This document shows, one piece after another, positions 41,650 through 52,100 of a DNA stretch of 64,000 bases. The translations under genes were made by a program, and so were the position numbers. Numbering within the stretch: the stretch's first letter is position 1; each line of letters opens with the position of its first letter. The notes beneath the pieces were generated by a model. That model saw only the letters and a program-made list of their open reading frames with translations. It did no database searches and was not told the DNA's origin. The DNA is from Paludibacter sp963678465 (GTDB taxonomy: Bacteria; Bacteroidota; Bacteroidia; Bacteroidales; Paludibacteraceae): the NCBI GenBank assembly GCA_963678465.1, contig OY782858.1, positions 1,860,001 to 1,924,000 on the forward strand, given 5' to 3'.

Positions 41650-42711
41650 CTACTTAATTTCGCCACTACCGATACAAATTTTCGAAGTAGCATCGTAAAC
41701 CACGCCAAACTGACCGGGAGCTATGCCCTGCAATTTCTCAGTTGAAATCATACGATAACCGTCGGGGGTATAAAGAATTTTACCTTTAGTAAAATCCGGT
41801 GTATGACGTATTTTAAAAGTTACATCTTTTTCAATGGCATCACCGCCCCAGGGATTTTCGGTAATAAAATGGAAATCGCGCATAGTGAATTCATTTCCAT
41901 ATTGCGCATCAGCGTCGAAACCTTTCGAAGCCCAAACGATGTTGGCATCCACATCCTTTTTAATCACATACCAGGGACCACCCGAAAGTCCGAGTCCTTT
42001 GCGTTGTCCCACCGTATGAAACCAGTATCCTTTGTGTTTACCCAGTATTTTTCCTGTTTCAAGTTCCACTATCGGACCTTCTTTTTCGCCCAGATAACGG
42101 CGGATAAAGTCATTGTAATTTACCTTCCCAAGAAAACATATTCCCTGGCTATCGGGGCGCTTTGAACTTGGCAAATTGGCTTTTACGGCAATATCGCGCA
42201 CTTCGCTTTTCATCATATTTCCAAGTGGGAACATGAGTTTCGAAACTTGCAGATAATTAATCTGCGCCAGAAAATCGGTTTGATCTTTTACCGGATCTTT
42301 GGCGGTTGTCAGGTATGTTTTTCCATCGATCTCAGCCGTTCCGGCATAATGCCCTGTTGCTGTTTTGTCAAAATCCTTCCCTACTCTTTGCTCAAACACC
42401 CCGAATTTGATAAGCTTATTACACATCACATCGGGATTGGGGGTGAGGCCGAGTTTCACTTTTTTAATCGTGTAATCCACCACATTATCCCAATAATCCT
42501 GATGCAAATCCACAACTTCGAGCTTACAGCCATATTTATGCGCAATAAGCGAAGCCATTTCTATATCCTCTTCGGAACTGCAATGAAGCAATTCATCATC
42601 GTCCATACCAATTTTGATATAAAACAATGTTGGCTTGTAACCGGCTTCGTTCAACAAATGAACGACAACAGAACTATCAACACCACCCGATAACAAAGCA
42701 GCAATATTCAT
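41650..42711 (-). CDS. mnmA: tRNA-specific 2-thiouridylase MnmA
   Basis: A 353-residue enzyme. The PP-loop SGGVDSS (8-14) activates the uridine with ATP. The two catalytic cysteines are in NPDVMCNKLIKFG (about 97) and SQGICFLGK (about 192). The central PTAD-like YWFHTVGQRKGLGLSGGPWYV segment is intact. It makes s2U34 in tRNAs for Lys, Glu and Gln with sulfur relayed from cysteine. Transcribed alone or with upstream recA, whose stop lies 50 bases upstream. Confidence 0.95.
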   Translation of the reverse strand: MNIAALLSGGVDSSVVVHLLNEAGYKPTLFYIKIGMDDDELLHCSSEEDIEMASLIAHKYGCKLEVVDLHQDYWDNVVDYTIKKVKLGLTPNPDVMCNKLIKFGVFEQRVGKDFDKTATGHYAGTAEIDGKTYLTTAKDPVKDQTDFLAQINYLQVSKLMFPLGNMMKSEVRDIAVKANLPSSKRPDSQGICFLGKVNYNDFIRRYLGEKEGPIVELETGKILGKHKGYWFHTVGQRKGLGLSGGPWYVIKKDVDANIVWASKGFDADAQYGNEFTMRDFHFITENPWGGDAIEKDVTFKIRHTPDFTKGKILYTPDGYRMISTEKLQGIAPGQFGVVYDATSKICIGSGEIK

Positions 42712-42761
42712 CTTTTACTCAAACTTTCTTTTTTTACTTCTACGGAAATTTCTACCCGCAT

Positions 42762-43784
42762 TTATTTTGCTTTAATGGCTGCCACTATTTTGGTTTCGAG
42801 TTCGGCTGCTAATTCAGGATTGTCCTTGATAATTCCTTTTGAAGCATCACGACCCTGAGCCAGTTTGGTATCGCCATAGCTAAACCACGAACCGCTTTTT
42901 TTGATAATACCATATTCAACGCCAAGATCCAGAATTTCGCCTGTTTTGGAAATACCTTCGCCGAACATAATATCAAATTCGGCTTTACGAAATGGAGGTG
43001 CCACTTTGTTTTTCACCACTTTTACACGTGTTTGATTACCAATCGCTTCATCGCCATCTTTCAACTGGCCAATTTTACGGATATCCAAACGAATGGAAGC
43101 ATAAAATTTCAGCGCATTACCACCGGTCGTTGTTTCAGGATTTCCGAACATAACGCCGATCTTTTCGCGCAACTGATTGATAAAAATACAGGTTGTATTT
43201 GTTTTGTTGATGTTGGCTGTGAGTTTACGCAATGCCTGCGACATCAAGCGGGCCTGAAGACCCATTTTCGAATCGCCCATATCGCCTTCGAGTTCAGCTT
43301 TAGGCGTCAAAGCAGCTACCGAGTCGATCACCACTATATCAACGGCAGAAGAACGGATCAGCTGATCGGCAATCTCGAGCGCCTGCTCACCATTATCGGG
43401 TTGCGAAATCAATAATTCATCGGTGATTACTCCCAGTTTTTCGGCATAAGCGCGGTCGAAAGCATGTTCGGCATCAATAATGGCAGCAATACCTCCGGCT
43501 TTCTGAGCTTCGGCAATGGCATGAATGGCCAGGGTAGTTTTACCAGACGATTCAGGTCCGTAAATTTCGATTACGCGGCCGCGTGGATAACCGCCAACGC
43601 CCAAAGCAATATCCAATCCTAAAGACCCTGAAGAAATGACAGGCATATCTTCAATTTTGCTGTCGCCCATCTTCATGATAGTACCTTTACCATGATCTTT
43701 TTCAATTTTATCCATTGCCAATTGCAATGCTTTTAGTTTTTCTAACGAAGGTTTAACTACTCCGTCGGCTGGTTTTTCTGCCAT
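42762..43784 (-). CDS. recA: Recombinase A
   Basis: A 340-residue RecA. Walker A is GPESSGKTT (about 74-82); the DNA-binding loops and the GIMFGNPETTTGGNALKFYAS-type L2 region are intact. Functions in homologous recombination and SOS. No LexA-like box was recognised upstream; the promoter region holds two TATCTTTG boxes on the coding strand and one on the other strand. Confidence 0.97.
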   Translation of the reverse strand: MAEKPADGVVKPSLEKLKALQLAMDKIEKDHGKGTIMKMGDSKIEDMPVISSGSLGLDIALGVGGYPRGRVIEIYGPESSGKTTLAIHAIAEAQKAGGIAAIIDAEHAFDRAYAEKLGVITDELLISQPDNGEQALEIADQLIRSSAVDIVVIDSVAALTPKAELEGDMGDSKMGLQARLMSQALRKLTANINKTNTTCIFINQLREKIGVMFGNPETTTGGNALKFYASIRLDIRKIGQLKDGDEAIGNQTRVKVVKNKVAPPFRKAEFDIMFGEGISKTGEILDLGVEYGIIKKSGSWFSYGDTKLAQGRDASKGIIKDNPELAAELETKIVAAIKAK

Positions 43785-43865
43785 AATATTTGTTATTTTT
43801 ATATTGTTTTTTTAATTCGATTTTCTACTCTATGTAGCTCTATGATAATCACATTTAATCGCTTT

Positions 43866-43902
43866 ACAAAGATAAAATTAATTCTTTCAATTCTATCTTT
43901 GT
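43866..43902. promoter_or_regulatory. recA promoter region with inverted TATCTTTG boxes
   Basis: ACAAAGATA (43866-43874) and TATCTTTGT (43894-43902) are 9-bp inverted copies 19 bases apart. The first is a -7 box directed at recA. A further recA-directed CAAAGATA lies at 43922-43929. Confidence 0.45.
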
Positions 43903-43934
43903 TGTGTATAATATTTTGATACAAAGATAATCAT

Positions 43935-46244
43935 TTATTCCAGCACTTCGAGTTTCGCAAATTTAAGCAACAGCGACTTCACTCCTTTCTCTCCAAAATC
44001 GATTTCTGCTTTTTCGTTACCATTTACAATTGTTGTTTCCAACACTTTACCTATACCAAAAATAGAATGCTTCACAAAAGCTCCGGTTGGGATTCCAGCG
44101 TTCACAGTCACCACTTTATCCGTGGATTGATTTTCAATCTTCACCAGGCGTTTCAGCGTTGGCGGCATCGAAGGCGTTACCGGTTTTGGTGTCGGGTAGG
44201 ATGCGTTTCCAAACCGATTCCTTTCTATCTCCACATCATCGTCCCAACTGCCCGAGTTGCTTTGTTTAGGGCTCCATTCTTTTTCTTTAGGTTGATCGAG
44301 ATACTGAGCATCGATATCCTTTATAAACCTGCTGGGGTTCGAAAAGTTCGTTTTTCCGTTCCGAAAACGCGATTTTGAATAACTGATAAAACATAATTCT
44401 TCGGCCCTCGTAATGGCCACATAAAACAGGCGTCGTTCTTCTTCTAATTCGCGTTCACTTGCTACCGTATAAGCCGATGGAAATAAATCCTCTTCCATAC
44501 CCACTATAAAAACGGCTCTGAACTCCAACCCTTTGGCAGCATGTACCGTCATCAGTGTGATTTTATCATTGTCCGATTCTTTGTCGGTATCCTGATCGGT
44601 CAACAAAGAAACTTCAGAAAGGAAATCGGGTAAAAATGAAGGCTCACCGTTGGCATTTTTTGTTTCGCAAAATTCATGTATCGCTTTGAGCAACTCCTGT
44701 ACGTTTTCCTGTTTGCTCAGATTTTCGGGCGAACGATCCACAAATGTATCGCTGATCACACCGGTGGTTTTAACCACACTGTTCACCAACTCATAAGCTC
44801 CCTGCGTAGTTACCTGACTTGCAAAAACATTGATCATTTCGCAAAACTGAGCCAGCTTATTGGCAGTTCCGGCATTCACGGGCAGATTGTAACGCAACAT
44901 ATCGGCAAGCACTTCCCACGCACTTACGGCATGAAGTTGCGAACACTCCATCAATTTATTGACTGTCGTGTCGCCAATGCCCCTTGCCGGATAGTTGATA
45001 ATTCGTTTCAGGGCTTCTTCATCGTTCGGATTACAAATCAAACGACAATAGGCGATTACATCTTTAATTTCCTTGCGCTGATAAAACGACAATCCACCAT
45101 AAATCCTGTAAGGAATTCCTTCTTTGCGCAGGGCTTCTTCGAGCACACGGGATTGCGAGTTCGTGCGATAAAGAATAGCTATTTGCTGAAAATCAAATTT
45201 ATCCTTGTAGTGCAAGGCCGAAATATGCTGAGCCACTACAGCGCCCTCTTCAAGGTCGGTAAAAACATTCAGTAATTTAATCGGTTTCCCGGTTTCTTTT
45301 TCCGAAAAAATTGTTTTCCGGATTTGTTGTGAGTTTTTATCAATTAAACTATTGGCTGCATTCACTATGGTTTGCGTCGACCGATAGTTTTGCTCGAGCT
45401 TAAAAACCTGTGCATTGTTGTAAGCATTCTTAAATTGCAGGATATTATCGATGTTTGCCCCCCGAAAGGAATATATACTTTGGGCATCATCGCCTACCAC
45501 ACAAATACGCTCATGCAGTTCGGCCAACTTTTTCACAATCAGATATTGAGCAAAATTTGTATCCTGGTATTCATCCACAAGAATATAAGCGAAAGCTTGC
45601 TGATATTTATGCAAAACATCAGGAAAATTCCTGAACAAAACATTGGTTTGCAGCAATAAATCATCAAAGTCCATGGCATCAGCCTGCTTACAACGATGAC
45701 AATACAATCTGTAAATATCCGAAAGCATCGGCACACGGGCATTCATGTCCGCTTTCATCAAATCAGGATTACCCAGATAAGCATCAGGAGTAATAAGGTT
45801 GTTTTTTGCAAAGGAGATACGCGAATGTACCAATCCGTGTTTGTATTGTTTGTCGTCGAGTTTGAGTTCTTTTACAATGGTCTTAATCAAACTGTTCGAA
45901 TCCGAAGAATCATAAATTGTAAAATTCTTTGTATAACCTATTTTGTCGGCTTCGTTCCTGAGTATGCGCGAAAAAACAGAGTGAAAAGTTCCCATCCAAA
46001 GATAACGAGCTGTCCGCTCACCCACCATGGTGGCAATTCGCGCTTTCATTTCGCGTGCTGCTTTATTTGTGAAAGTAAGCGCAAGAATACTCGAAGGCGC
46101 TAAACCTTTTTTGAGCAGATAAGCTATCTTGTAAGTCAGTACACGTGTTTTGCCCGAGCCTGCCCCTGCAATTACCAACGATGCTCCGTCGGTATATTCC
46201 ACCGCACGGCGCTGATTTTCATTTAATTCGTTTAAAAAATCCAT
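43935..46244 (-). CDS. pcrA: UvrD/PcrA-type DNA helicase
   Basis: A 769-residue superfamily 1A helicase. Motif I is AGAGSGKT (26-33), motif II VDEYQDTN, motif III DDAQSIYSFRGA, motif IV QNYRST, motif V MTVHAAKGLEF and motif VI YVAITRAEE. The C-terminal about 120 residues end in a Tudor-like segment (FVKHSIFGIGKVLETT) typical of PcrA, which contacts RNA polymerase. It acts in repair and clearing of stalled complexes. It converges on nothing; recA follows downstream in the same direction with its own promoter. Confidence 0.92.
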   Translation of the reverse strand: MDFLNELNENQRRAVEYTDGASLVIAGAGSGKTRVLTYKIAYLLKKGLAPSSILALTFTNKAAREMKARIATMVGERTARYLWMGTFHSVFSRILRNEADKIGYTKNFTIYDSSDSNSLIKTIVKELKLDDKQYKHGLVHSRISFAKNNLITPDAYLGNPDLMKADMNARVPMLSDIYRLYCHRCKQADAMDFDDLLLQTNVLFRNFPDVLHKYQQAFAYILVDEYQDTNFAQYLIVKKLAELHERICVVGDDAQSIYSFRGANIDNILQFKNAYNNAQVFKLEQNYRSTQTIVNAANSLIDKNSQQIRKTIFSEKETGKPIKLLNVFTDLEEGAVVAQHISALHYKDKFDFQQIAILYRTNSQSRVLEEALRKEGIPYRIYGGLSFYQRKEIKDVIAYCRLICNPNDEEALKRIINYPARGIGDTTVNKLMECSQLHAVSAWEVLADMLRYNLPVNAGTANKLAQFCEMINVFASQVTTQGAYELVNSVVKTTGVISDTFVDRSPENLSKQENVQELLKAIHEFCETKNANGEPSFLPDFLSEVSLLTDQDTDKESDNDKITLMTVHAAKGLEFRAVFIVGMEEDLFPSAYTVASERELEEERRLFYVAITRAEELCFISYSKSRFRNGKTNFSNPSRFIKDIDAQYLDQPKEKEWSPKQSNSGSWDDDVEIERNRFGNASYPTPKPVTPSMPPTLKRLVKIENQSTDKVVTVNAGIPTGAFVKHSIFGIGKVLETTIVNGNEKAEIDFGEKGVKSLLLKFAKLEVLE

Positions 46245-46421
46245 TGTCTATATTGGTCTCCTCAAATTCCGTCAGAATACTTTTGAGTGTTTATTAATGA
46301 AAGAAAAATACTTAAAAAAACTATCTTTTTAATAAGGTTTTTCCAAAATACAAAGTTAGTAAATTGCATCATACTACACTAAATTAGTTTTCAACAATCG
46401 GATGATGAATAAAAAAAGAAG

Positions 46422-46429
46422 TATCTTTG
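46422..46429 (+). promoter_or_regulatory. -7 box (TATCTTTG) of the acyltransferase gene
   Basis: A perfect TAnnTTTG, about 98 bases before the ATG at 46527. No other feature was recognised in 46245-46526. Confidence 0.5.
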
Positions 46430-46526
46430 TCGACAAAACAAACAGATCATAGAAGAATTAAAGGGGTAAACAATAGCCTGTTAATAAAAAAGGTGTTGGA
46501 ATCCCGAAAAACAATAAAACACAACA

Positions 46527-47081
46527 ATGCAAAAATTAAGCAAGCTGATATTAAGAATGGCAGGGTGGAAAGCATATGCTACCGTCGCCGAACCTCAAAA
46601 AAGTGTTATCTGTGTAGCTCCACACACCAGCAACTGGGATTTTCCTATCGGCAAGCTTGCTTATGTATCGTTGGGACGCAAGGCTTCCTTTCTGATAAAA
46701 GATAGCTGGTTTTTCTTCCCAATGGGATATTTATTTACGGCCCTGGGCGGTGTTCCGGTGGACAGAACAAAGAAAAATTCGGTCACTTTGCAAATGGCTG
46801 ACGAATTTTCAAAAAGAGAATCATTCCATTTGGCTGTAACTCCCGAAGGAACACGCAGCCTGGCTCCTAAGTGGAAAATGGGCTTTTATCATATCGCCGT
46901 CACAGCCAATGTACCTATTCAGTTGGCTTATATCGATTACAAAAAAAAGGAAGTCGCCATTAAAGCAATTTTTCAGCCTACCGGAGACGAAATCGCTGAT
47001 CTTGAAAAAATTCAGAATTATTATAAAAACATAAATGCCCGTTATCCCGAAAAGTTCAATTTGAGCAATATAAATAACTAA
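46527..47081 (+). CDS. Lysophospholipid acyltransferase (PlsC-like, short form)
   Basis: A 184-residue protein. The catalytic motif is H-T-S-N-W-D (PHTSNWDFP, about 33-38), the second block is GGVPVDRTKKNSV and the third is TPEGTRSLAPKWKMGFYHIA. This short form is common in Bacteroidota and is annotated as 1-acyl-sn-glycerol-3-phosphate acyltransferase or simply as an acyltransferase. Membrane-associated, in phospholipid or lipid A-type acylation; the acceptor is not determined. Confidence 0.85.
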   Translation: MQKLSKLILRMAGWKAYATVAEPQKSVICVAPHTSNWDFPIGKLAYVSLGRKASFLIKDSWFFFPMGYLFTALGGVPVDRTKKNSVTLQMADEFSKRESFHLAVTPEGTRSLAPKWKMGFYHIAVTANVPIQLAYIDYKKKEVAIKAIFQPTGDEIADLEKIQNYYKNINARYPEKFNLSNINN

Positions 47082-47117
47082 GCAAATTGCTGCAACAAGA
47101 AAAATTTGCTATAATTA

Positions 47118-47148
47118 TTTGTACTTTAAAGAATTATTTGTACTTTTG
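47118..47148 (+). promoter_or_regulatory. rimP-nusA-infB promoter (TTTG-N19-TACTTTTG)
   Basis: TTTG at 47118-47121 and TACTTTTG at 47141-47148 with a 19-base spacer are the best promoter match in the window. Confidence 0.75.
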
Positions 47149-47170
47149 CATACGAAAATGAATATGATGG

Positions 47171-47188
47171 AGGGGACTGAAGTCCCCT
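47171..47188 (+). ncRNA. rimP leader hairpin (AGGGGACT/AGTCCCCT)
   Basis: AGGGGACT and AGTCCCCT pair across two bases, 24 bases before the rimP ATG and just after the transcription start. A compact G/C stem at this place resembles the leader stems reported before rimP in other bacteria, but the sequence is not identical to the proteobacterial motif. Confidence 0.45.
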
Positions 47189-47211
47189 TCTTTGTTAAAT
47201 TCCAATCAGCC

Positions 47212-47679
47212 ATGATACAGAAAGACATTATAAATCAATCAATTGAAACTTTTTTAAGCAACACAGACTACTATTTGGTAGACACTATCATCAGTGCCGA
47301 CAACCGGATAATGATTGAAATAGATGCTTTCGATGGCGTTGAAATTGACTTTTGTGCCGAATTAAGCCGATACGTGGAATCGACACTCGACAGAGAAGTG
47401 GAGGACTTTGAATTACAAGTGGGATCGGCCGGACTGACCGAACCTTTCAAAGTGCTGAAACAATACGAAAAAAACCTCGGCAACGAAGTAGAAGTATTGA
47501 CAAAAGCAGGCAAAAAACTATCGGGAATACTCACCGAAGCCAATGAGGAAAACTTTATAATTCAAATAGAAAAAACAGAAAAACCTGAAGGTTCAAAACG
47601 TAAAGTGACAATTCAGGAAGATATAACTTTTAATTATTCAGATATAAAATACACCAAATATCTTATCAGATTCAAATAA
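47212..47679 (+). CDS. rimP: Ribosome maturation factor RimP
   Basis: A 155-residue protein. The ATG at 47212 is chosen over an earlier in-frame ATG because that codon precedes the transcription start and leader hairpin. The N-terminal domain (YYLVDTIISADNRIMIEIDAFDGVEID) and C-terminal SH3-like domain (EVLTKAGKKLSGILTEANEENFII) are as expected. RimP assists 30S maturation. nusA starts four bases after its stop, so the genes are one operon. Confidence 0.93.
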   Translation: MIQKDIINQSIETFLSNTDYYLVDTIISADNRIMIEIDAFDGVEIDFCAELSRYVESTLDREVEDFELQVGSAGLTEPFKVLKQYEKNLGNEVEVLTKAGKKLSGILTEANEENFIIQIEKTEKPEGSKRKVTIQEDITFNYSDIKYTKYLIRFK

Positions 47680-47682
47680 GCC

Positions 47683-49020
47683 ATGAGCAAAAAAGAAACC
47701 ATAAACTTAATCGATACTTTTTCGGAATTCAAGGAACTGAAAAGTATAGACAGAAGCACTTTAATCAGTGTTATGGAAGAATCATTCCGTAATGTGATTA
47801 CCAAAATGTTCGGAACAGATGAAAACTATGATGTGATTATCAACCCCGACAAAGGTGACTTCGAAATTTATCGTAACCGTACAGTAGTAGAGGACGATGA
47901 ACTTGAAGATCCTAACATGGAAATCTCGCTTTCGGATGCAAAAAAGATTGACGAAGAATACGAAGTTGGTGAAGAAGTTACTGATACTGTTGATTTCATA
48001 GGTTTCGGACGTCGTGCTATTTTGACGCTTCGTCAAACACTCTCTTCTAAAATCATGGAATTGCAAAAAGACAACGTTTTCAGCAAATACAGCGAAAAAG
48101 TGGGTCAGATTGTGAGCGCCGAACTTTATCAGATTTGGAAAAAAGAGATGTTGCTTATCGACGATGAAGGAAATGAATTATATCTACCTAAGTCTGAACA
48201 GATTCCTACCGATTTCTACCGCAAGGGAGATACAGTACGCGCAGTGGTGGCCATGGTCGAAAACAAAAACAACAACCCTAAGATTATCCTTTCACGTATT
48301 TCACCCGTATTTCTCGAAAGGCTTTTCGAACTTGAAGTACCCGAAATCAACGAAGGATTGATCTTAGTAAAAAAAATAGCCCGTATGCCCGGCGAAAGAG
48401 CCAAAGTAGCTGTAGAATCGTACGATGACCGCATTGATCCTGTAGGTGCTTGCGTTGGTGTAAAAGGCTCACGTATTCACGGAATTGTTCGCGAGTTACG
48501 GAATGAAAATATCGATGTAATCAATTACACAAATAACATCAGCCTGTTTATTTCGCGTGCGTTAAGTCCGGCTAAAATATCATCTATCCGGTTGAACGAA
48601 GTTGATAAGAAAGCTGAAATTTACCTGAAACCTGAGGAAGTGTCTCAAGCCATTGGTAAAGGAGGTTTAAATATCAAACTTGCAAGTATGCTCACCGGCT
48701 ACACATTGGATGTGTTCCGCGACATTGACGAAACCGAAGAAACCGAAGACATCTACATCGATGAATTCAGCGATGAAATTGATCAATGGGTAATTGATGC
48801 TTTAAAAGCAATTGGCTGCGATACTGCTAAAAGTGTACTGGCTATCTCACGTCAGGATCTGATCAGACGCACCGACCTCGAAGAAGAAACAATTGACGAT
48901 TTACTTGCAATTTTAAAAGCTGAATTCGAAGAAGAAATCGAAGAAGAAAGTAAAGAAGTTTCAGAAAAGACTGAAGAAAAAGCTGAAGAAAAAACTGAAG
49001 AAGCCGAAGATGAGAAATAA
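47683..49020 (+). CDS. nusA: Transcription termination/antitermination factor NusA
   Basis: A 445-residue protein with N-terminal RNA-polymerase-binding domain, S1 domain (about 130-200), two KH domains (VGACVGVKGSRIHGIVREL and EEVSQAIGKGGLNIKLAS) and a C-terminal helical region ending in a Glu/Lys-rich tail (SKEVSEKTEEKAEEKTEE). It controls pausing and termination, which matters for the attenuator proposed upstream of susC. Second gene of the rimP operon. Confidence 0.96.
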   Translation: MSKKETINLIDTFSEFKELKSIDRSTLISVMEESFRNVITKMFGTDENYDVIINPDKGDFEIYRNRTVVEDDELEDPNMEISLSDAKKIDEEYEVGEEVTDTVDFIGFGRRAILTLRQTLSSKIMELQKDNVFSKYSEKVGQIVSAELYQIWKKEMLLIDDEGNELYLPKSEQIPTDFYRKGDTVRAVVAMVENKNNNPKIILSRISPVFLERLFELEVPEINEGLILVKKIARMPGERAKVAVESYDDRIDPVGACVGVKGSRIHGIVRELRNENIDVINYTNNISLFISRALSPAKISSIRLNEVDKKAEIYLKPEEVSQAIGKGGLNIKLASMLTGYTLDVFRDIDETEETEDIYIDEFSDEIDQWVIDALKAIGCDTAKSVLAISRQDLIRRTDLEEETIDDLLAILKAEFEEEIEEESKEVSEKTEEKAEEKTEEAEDEK

Positions 49021-49130
49021 AACAATTGGTTACATGCTAGATCTATAACCAACTATCAAATCACGTTCCGGTTTAATTGAGTGGTAATGAAATATTACCC
49101 ACAAATTATCAAAAATTTTTATATAAATAT

Positions 49131-52100
49131 ATGTCCATAAGATTAAGCAAAGCCTGCAAAGATTTAAATGTCGGAATGACTACCGCCATTGAGTTTTTGG
49201 CAAAAAAAGGTCATAAACTTTCCGTCGACCCTAATTTAAAGTTGTCGGACGATTTACATCTTTTACTTGCAAAAGAATTTAACAAAGATATGGCTCTGAA
49301 AATGGAATCAGAGCGATTGAGTCAGGAACGTCATTTGAAAGAAAAGGCAGAAACTGTGGCTTTAGAAGGTTACATCAACACTAAACCTGTAGAAAAACCC
49401 GTAGAGAAACCGGTTATCAAACCAGTTGAAGTACTGCATACAACACTATCGAAAGATCAAATTCCTCACATCAAGTCTGTTGGTCATATCGATTTGGATG
49501 CGCTGAACAAACCAGCCGAACCAAAAATAGTTCAACCAAAAGAAGAACCTAAAAAAGAAGAAGCAGTAAAACCTGAGCCCAAAATTGAAAAAACTATTGA
49601 AGTTAAAATTGAGGCCAAAATTGAAACTACTGCTCCTATCCTCAAAGAGGAGATGAAGGAAGTGAAGGAAGTGAAGGAAGTCAATGAAGTTATCGAAGTT
49701 AAGGAAGTTAAGGAGGTTATTGAAGTTGATAAAACTCCGGTAGAACCAACAGTGGATAAGAAAGAAAGCATCCAAACCGAGCAAATACAAATAGAAAAAC
49801 CTCGCTTGGTGCTTACAAAAAATGACACCGTTAAGCCAACTCAGGAACAAAAACCTGTTGAGAATAAAACAGTTGAAACAAAAACAGAAGAGACAAAACC
49901 AGAAGAAGCTGTAACTGCAACAACTGATGACAATGCTGAAGAAGAAATCTTTAAAATAGGATTTGCTTCTATCGACAAAGCCCCTGTTGTAATTGGCACA
50001 ATCGACCTGGAGCTGCTCAATCAAAGCACTCGCCCAAAACCGAAAACAAAAGAACAGAAACGGAAGGAAAGGGAAGAGAAAAACCGACCAGTCGGTGAGA
50101 CAAAAAAGCTGGTAATGCCCGGAGACAAAAAAGTAATACCAGCCGGAAGCCCCGAAAGCATTGCTGCTAAAAAGAAAAAAAGAGAAAGATTCACGAATCA
50201 AAAAGTTGATATTAACCGTGTAGAACAACCAACTACAGGTACCAGCGGATTGGCTCACCCTAAAAAGGTGAACAATACAAACAACAACGCTTCCAACGCA
50301 GCACGTCCCAATAAAGACAGGCTCAAGAAACCGTTGAAAACTGTTGTCAACGAAGAAGAAGTACAAAAACAGATCAAAGAAACATTAGCCCGTTTGGCCA
50401 GTGGAAACAAAAAAGGGAAAGGTGCAAAATACCGCCGTGATAAACGCGACACCGTAAGTGCACGTCAGCACGAACAGGCTCAGCGCGAACGCGACGAAGA
50501 AAGCGTACTGAAGCTTACCGAGTTTGTTACTGCAAGCGAGTTGGCAGTAATGATGGACGTTACAGTGAATCAGGTTATTGCAACCTGTATGAGTATTGGT
50601 ATAATGGTATCTATCAACCAACGACTCGATGCAGAAACCATCAACATTGTAGCTGAAGAATTTGGTTTTTCTACCGAATTTGTAAGTGCCGATGTTATCG
50701 AAGCTATTGGTGAAGAAGAACCGGATGCAGAAGAAGATTTGGCACCAAGAGCTCCTATCGTAACCGTTATGGGTCACGTCGATCATGGTAAAACATCTTT
50801 GCTCGATTATATTCGTAAAACCAATGTAATTGCCGGCGAAGCTGGTGGTATTACACAGCACATTGGTGCTTATAACGTTAAACTGGAAAACGGACAACGT
50901 ATCACATTCCTTGACACTCCTGGACACGAAGCGTTTACCGCTATGCGTGCTCGTGGAGCAAAAGTAACTGATATTGCTATTATTATAGTAGCTGCCGACG
51001 ATAACGTGATGCCTCAAACTACTGAAGCTATCAATCATGCTTCGGCCGCTAACGTATCCATGATATTTGCAATCAACAAAGTAGATAAACCAGGTGCTAA
51101 TCCTGAAAAGATTAAGGAAACACTTGCACAGATGAACTACCTGGTGGAAGATTGGGGTGGAAAATACCAATCGCAGGATGTATCCGCAAAACAAGGTTTA
51201 GGCATTAGCGAACTGCTCGAAAAAGTACTACTCGAAGCCGAAATGCTCGACTTAAAAGCAAATCCTAACAAACGTGCCGTGGGTTCGGTTATCGAATCTT
51301 CACTCGACAAGGGAAGAGGTTATGTTTCTACTATTTTGGTACAAAACGGAACATTAAAAGTAGGCGATGTTGTATTAGCAGGAATTAGCTTCGGTAAAAT
51401 TAAAGCCATGTTCAACGAACGTAATCAACGTATTACTGAAGTAAAACCCGGCGAGCCTGCGTTAATTCTTGGATTAAACGGAGCTCCTCAGGCTGGCGAT
51501 AACTTCAATGTAATGACCAGCGAACATGAAGCACGCGAAATTGCCAACAAGCGCGAACAATTACAACGCGAACAAAGTATACGTACAAAGAAACACTTTA
51601 CACTCGATGAATTGGGTCGCCGTATTGCTTTGGGTGACTTTAAAGAACTCAACATCATTGTGAAAGGTGATGTGGATGGATCTGTTGAAGCGCTGTCGGA
51701 TTCGTTATTGAAGCTCTCTACCGAGAATATCCAGGTAAATGTAATCCACAAAGCGGTGGGTGCTATTTCCGATTCGGATATTCTGCTGGCAGCTGCGTCG
51801 AATGCAATTATCTGCGGATTCCAGGTACGCCCTACAACTTCGGCACGCAAAATGGCCGACAAGGAAGAAATTGATGTTCGTCTTTACTCCATCATTTACG
51901 ATGCAATTGAAGAAATCAAATCGGCCATGGAAGGTATGCTTTCTCCTGAAATCAAAGAAGAAATTACTGCAACTGTAGAAATACGTGAAGTATTTAAAAT
52001 CACAAAAGTGGGTACGGTTGCCGGCTGTTTGGTTCGCGAAGGAAAGATTAAAAGAAACAACAAAATCCGTATCATACGCGATGGAATTGTGGTGTACACC

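Noticed and set aside
49077..49130. Upstream extension of infB
   Set aside because: The conserved IF2-N domain begins at ATG 49131, and the extra 18 residues show no conserved pattern.
49446..50366. 306-codon Phe/Ser-rich frame antisense to infB
   Set aside because: A mirror of the Lys/Glu-rich IF-2 linker: reversed AAG/GAA codons give CTT/TTC.
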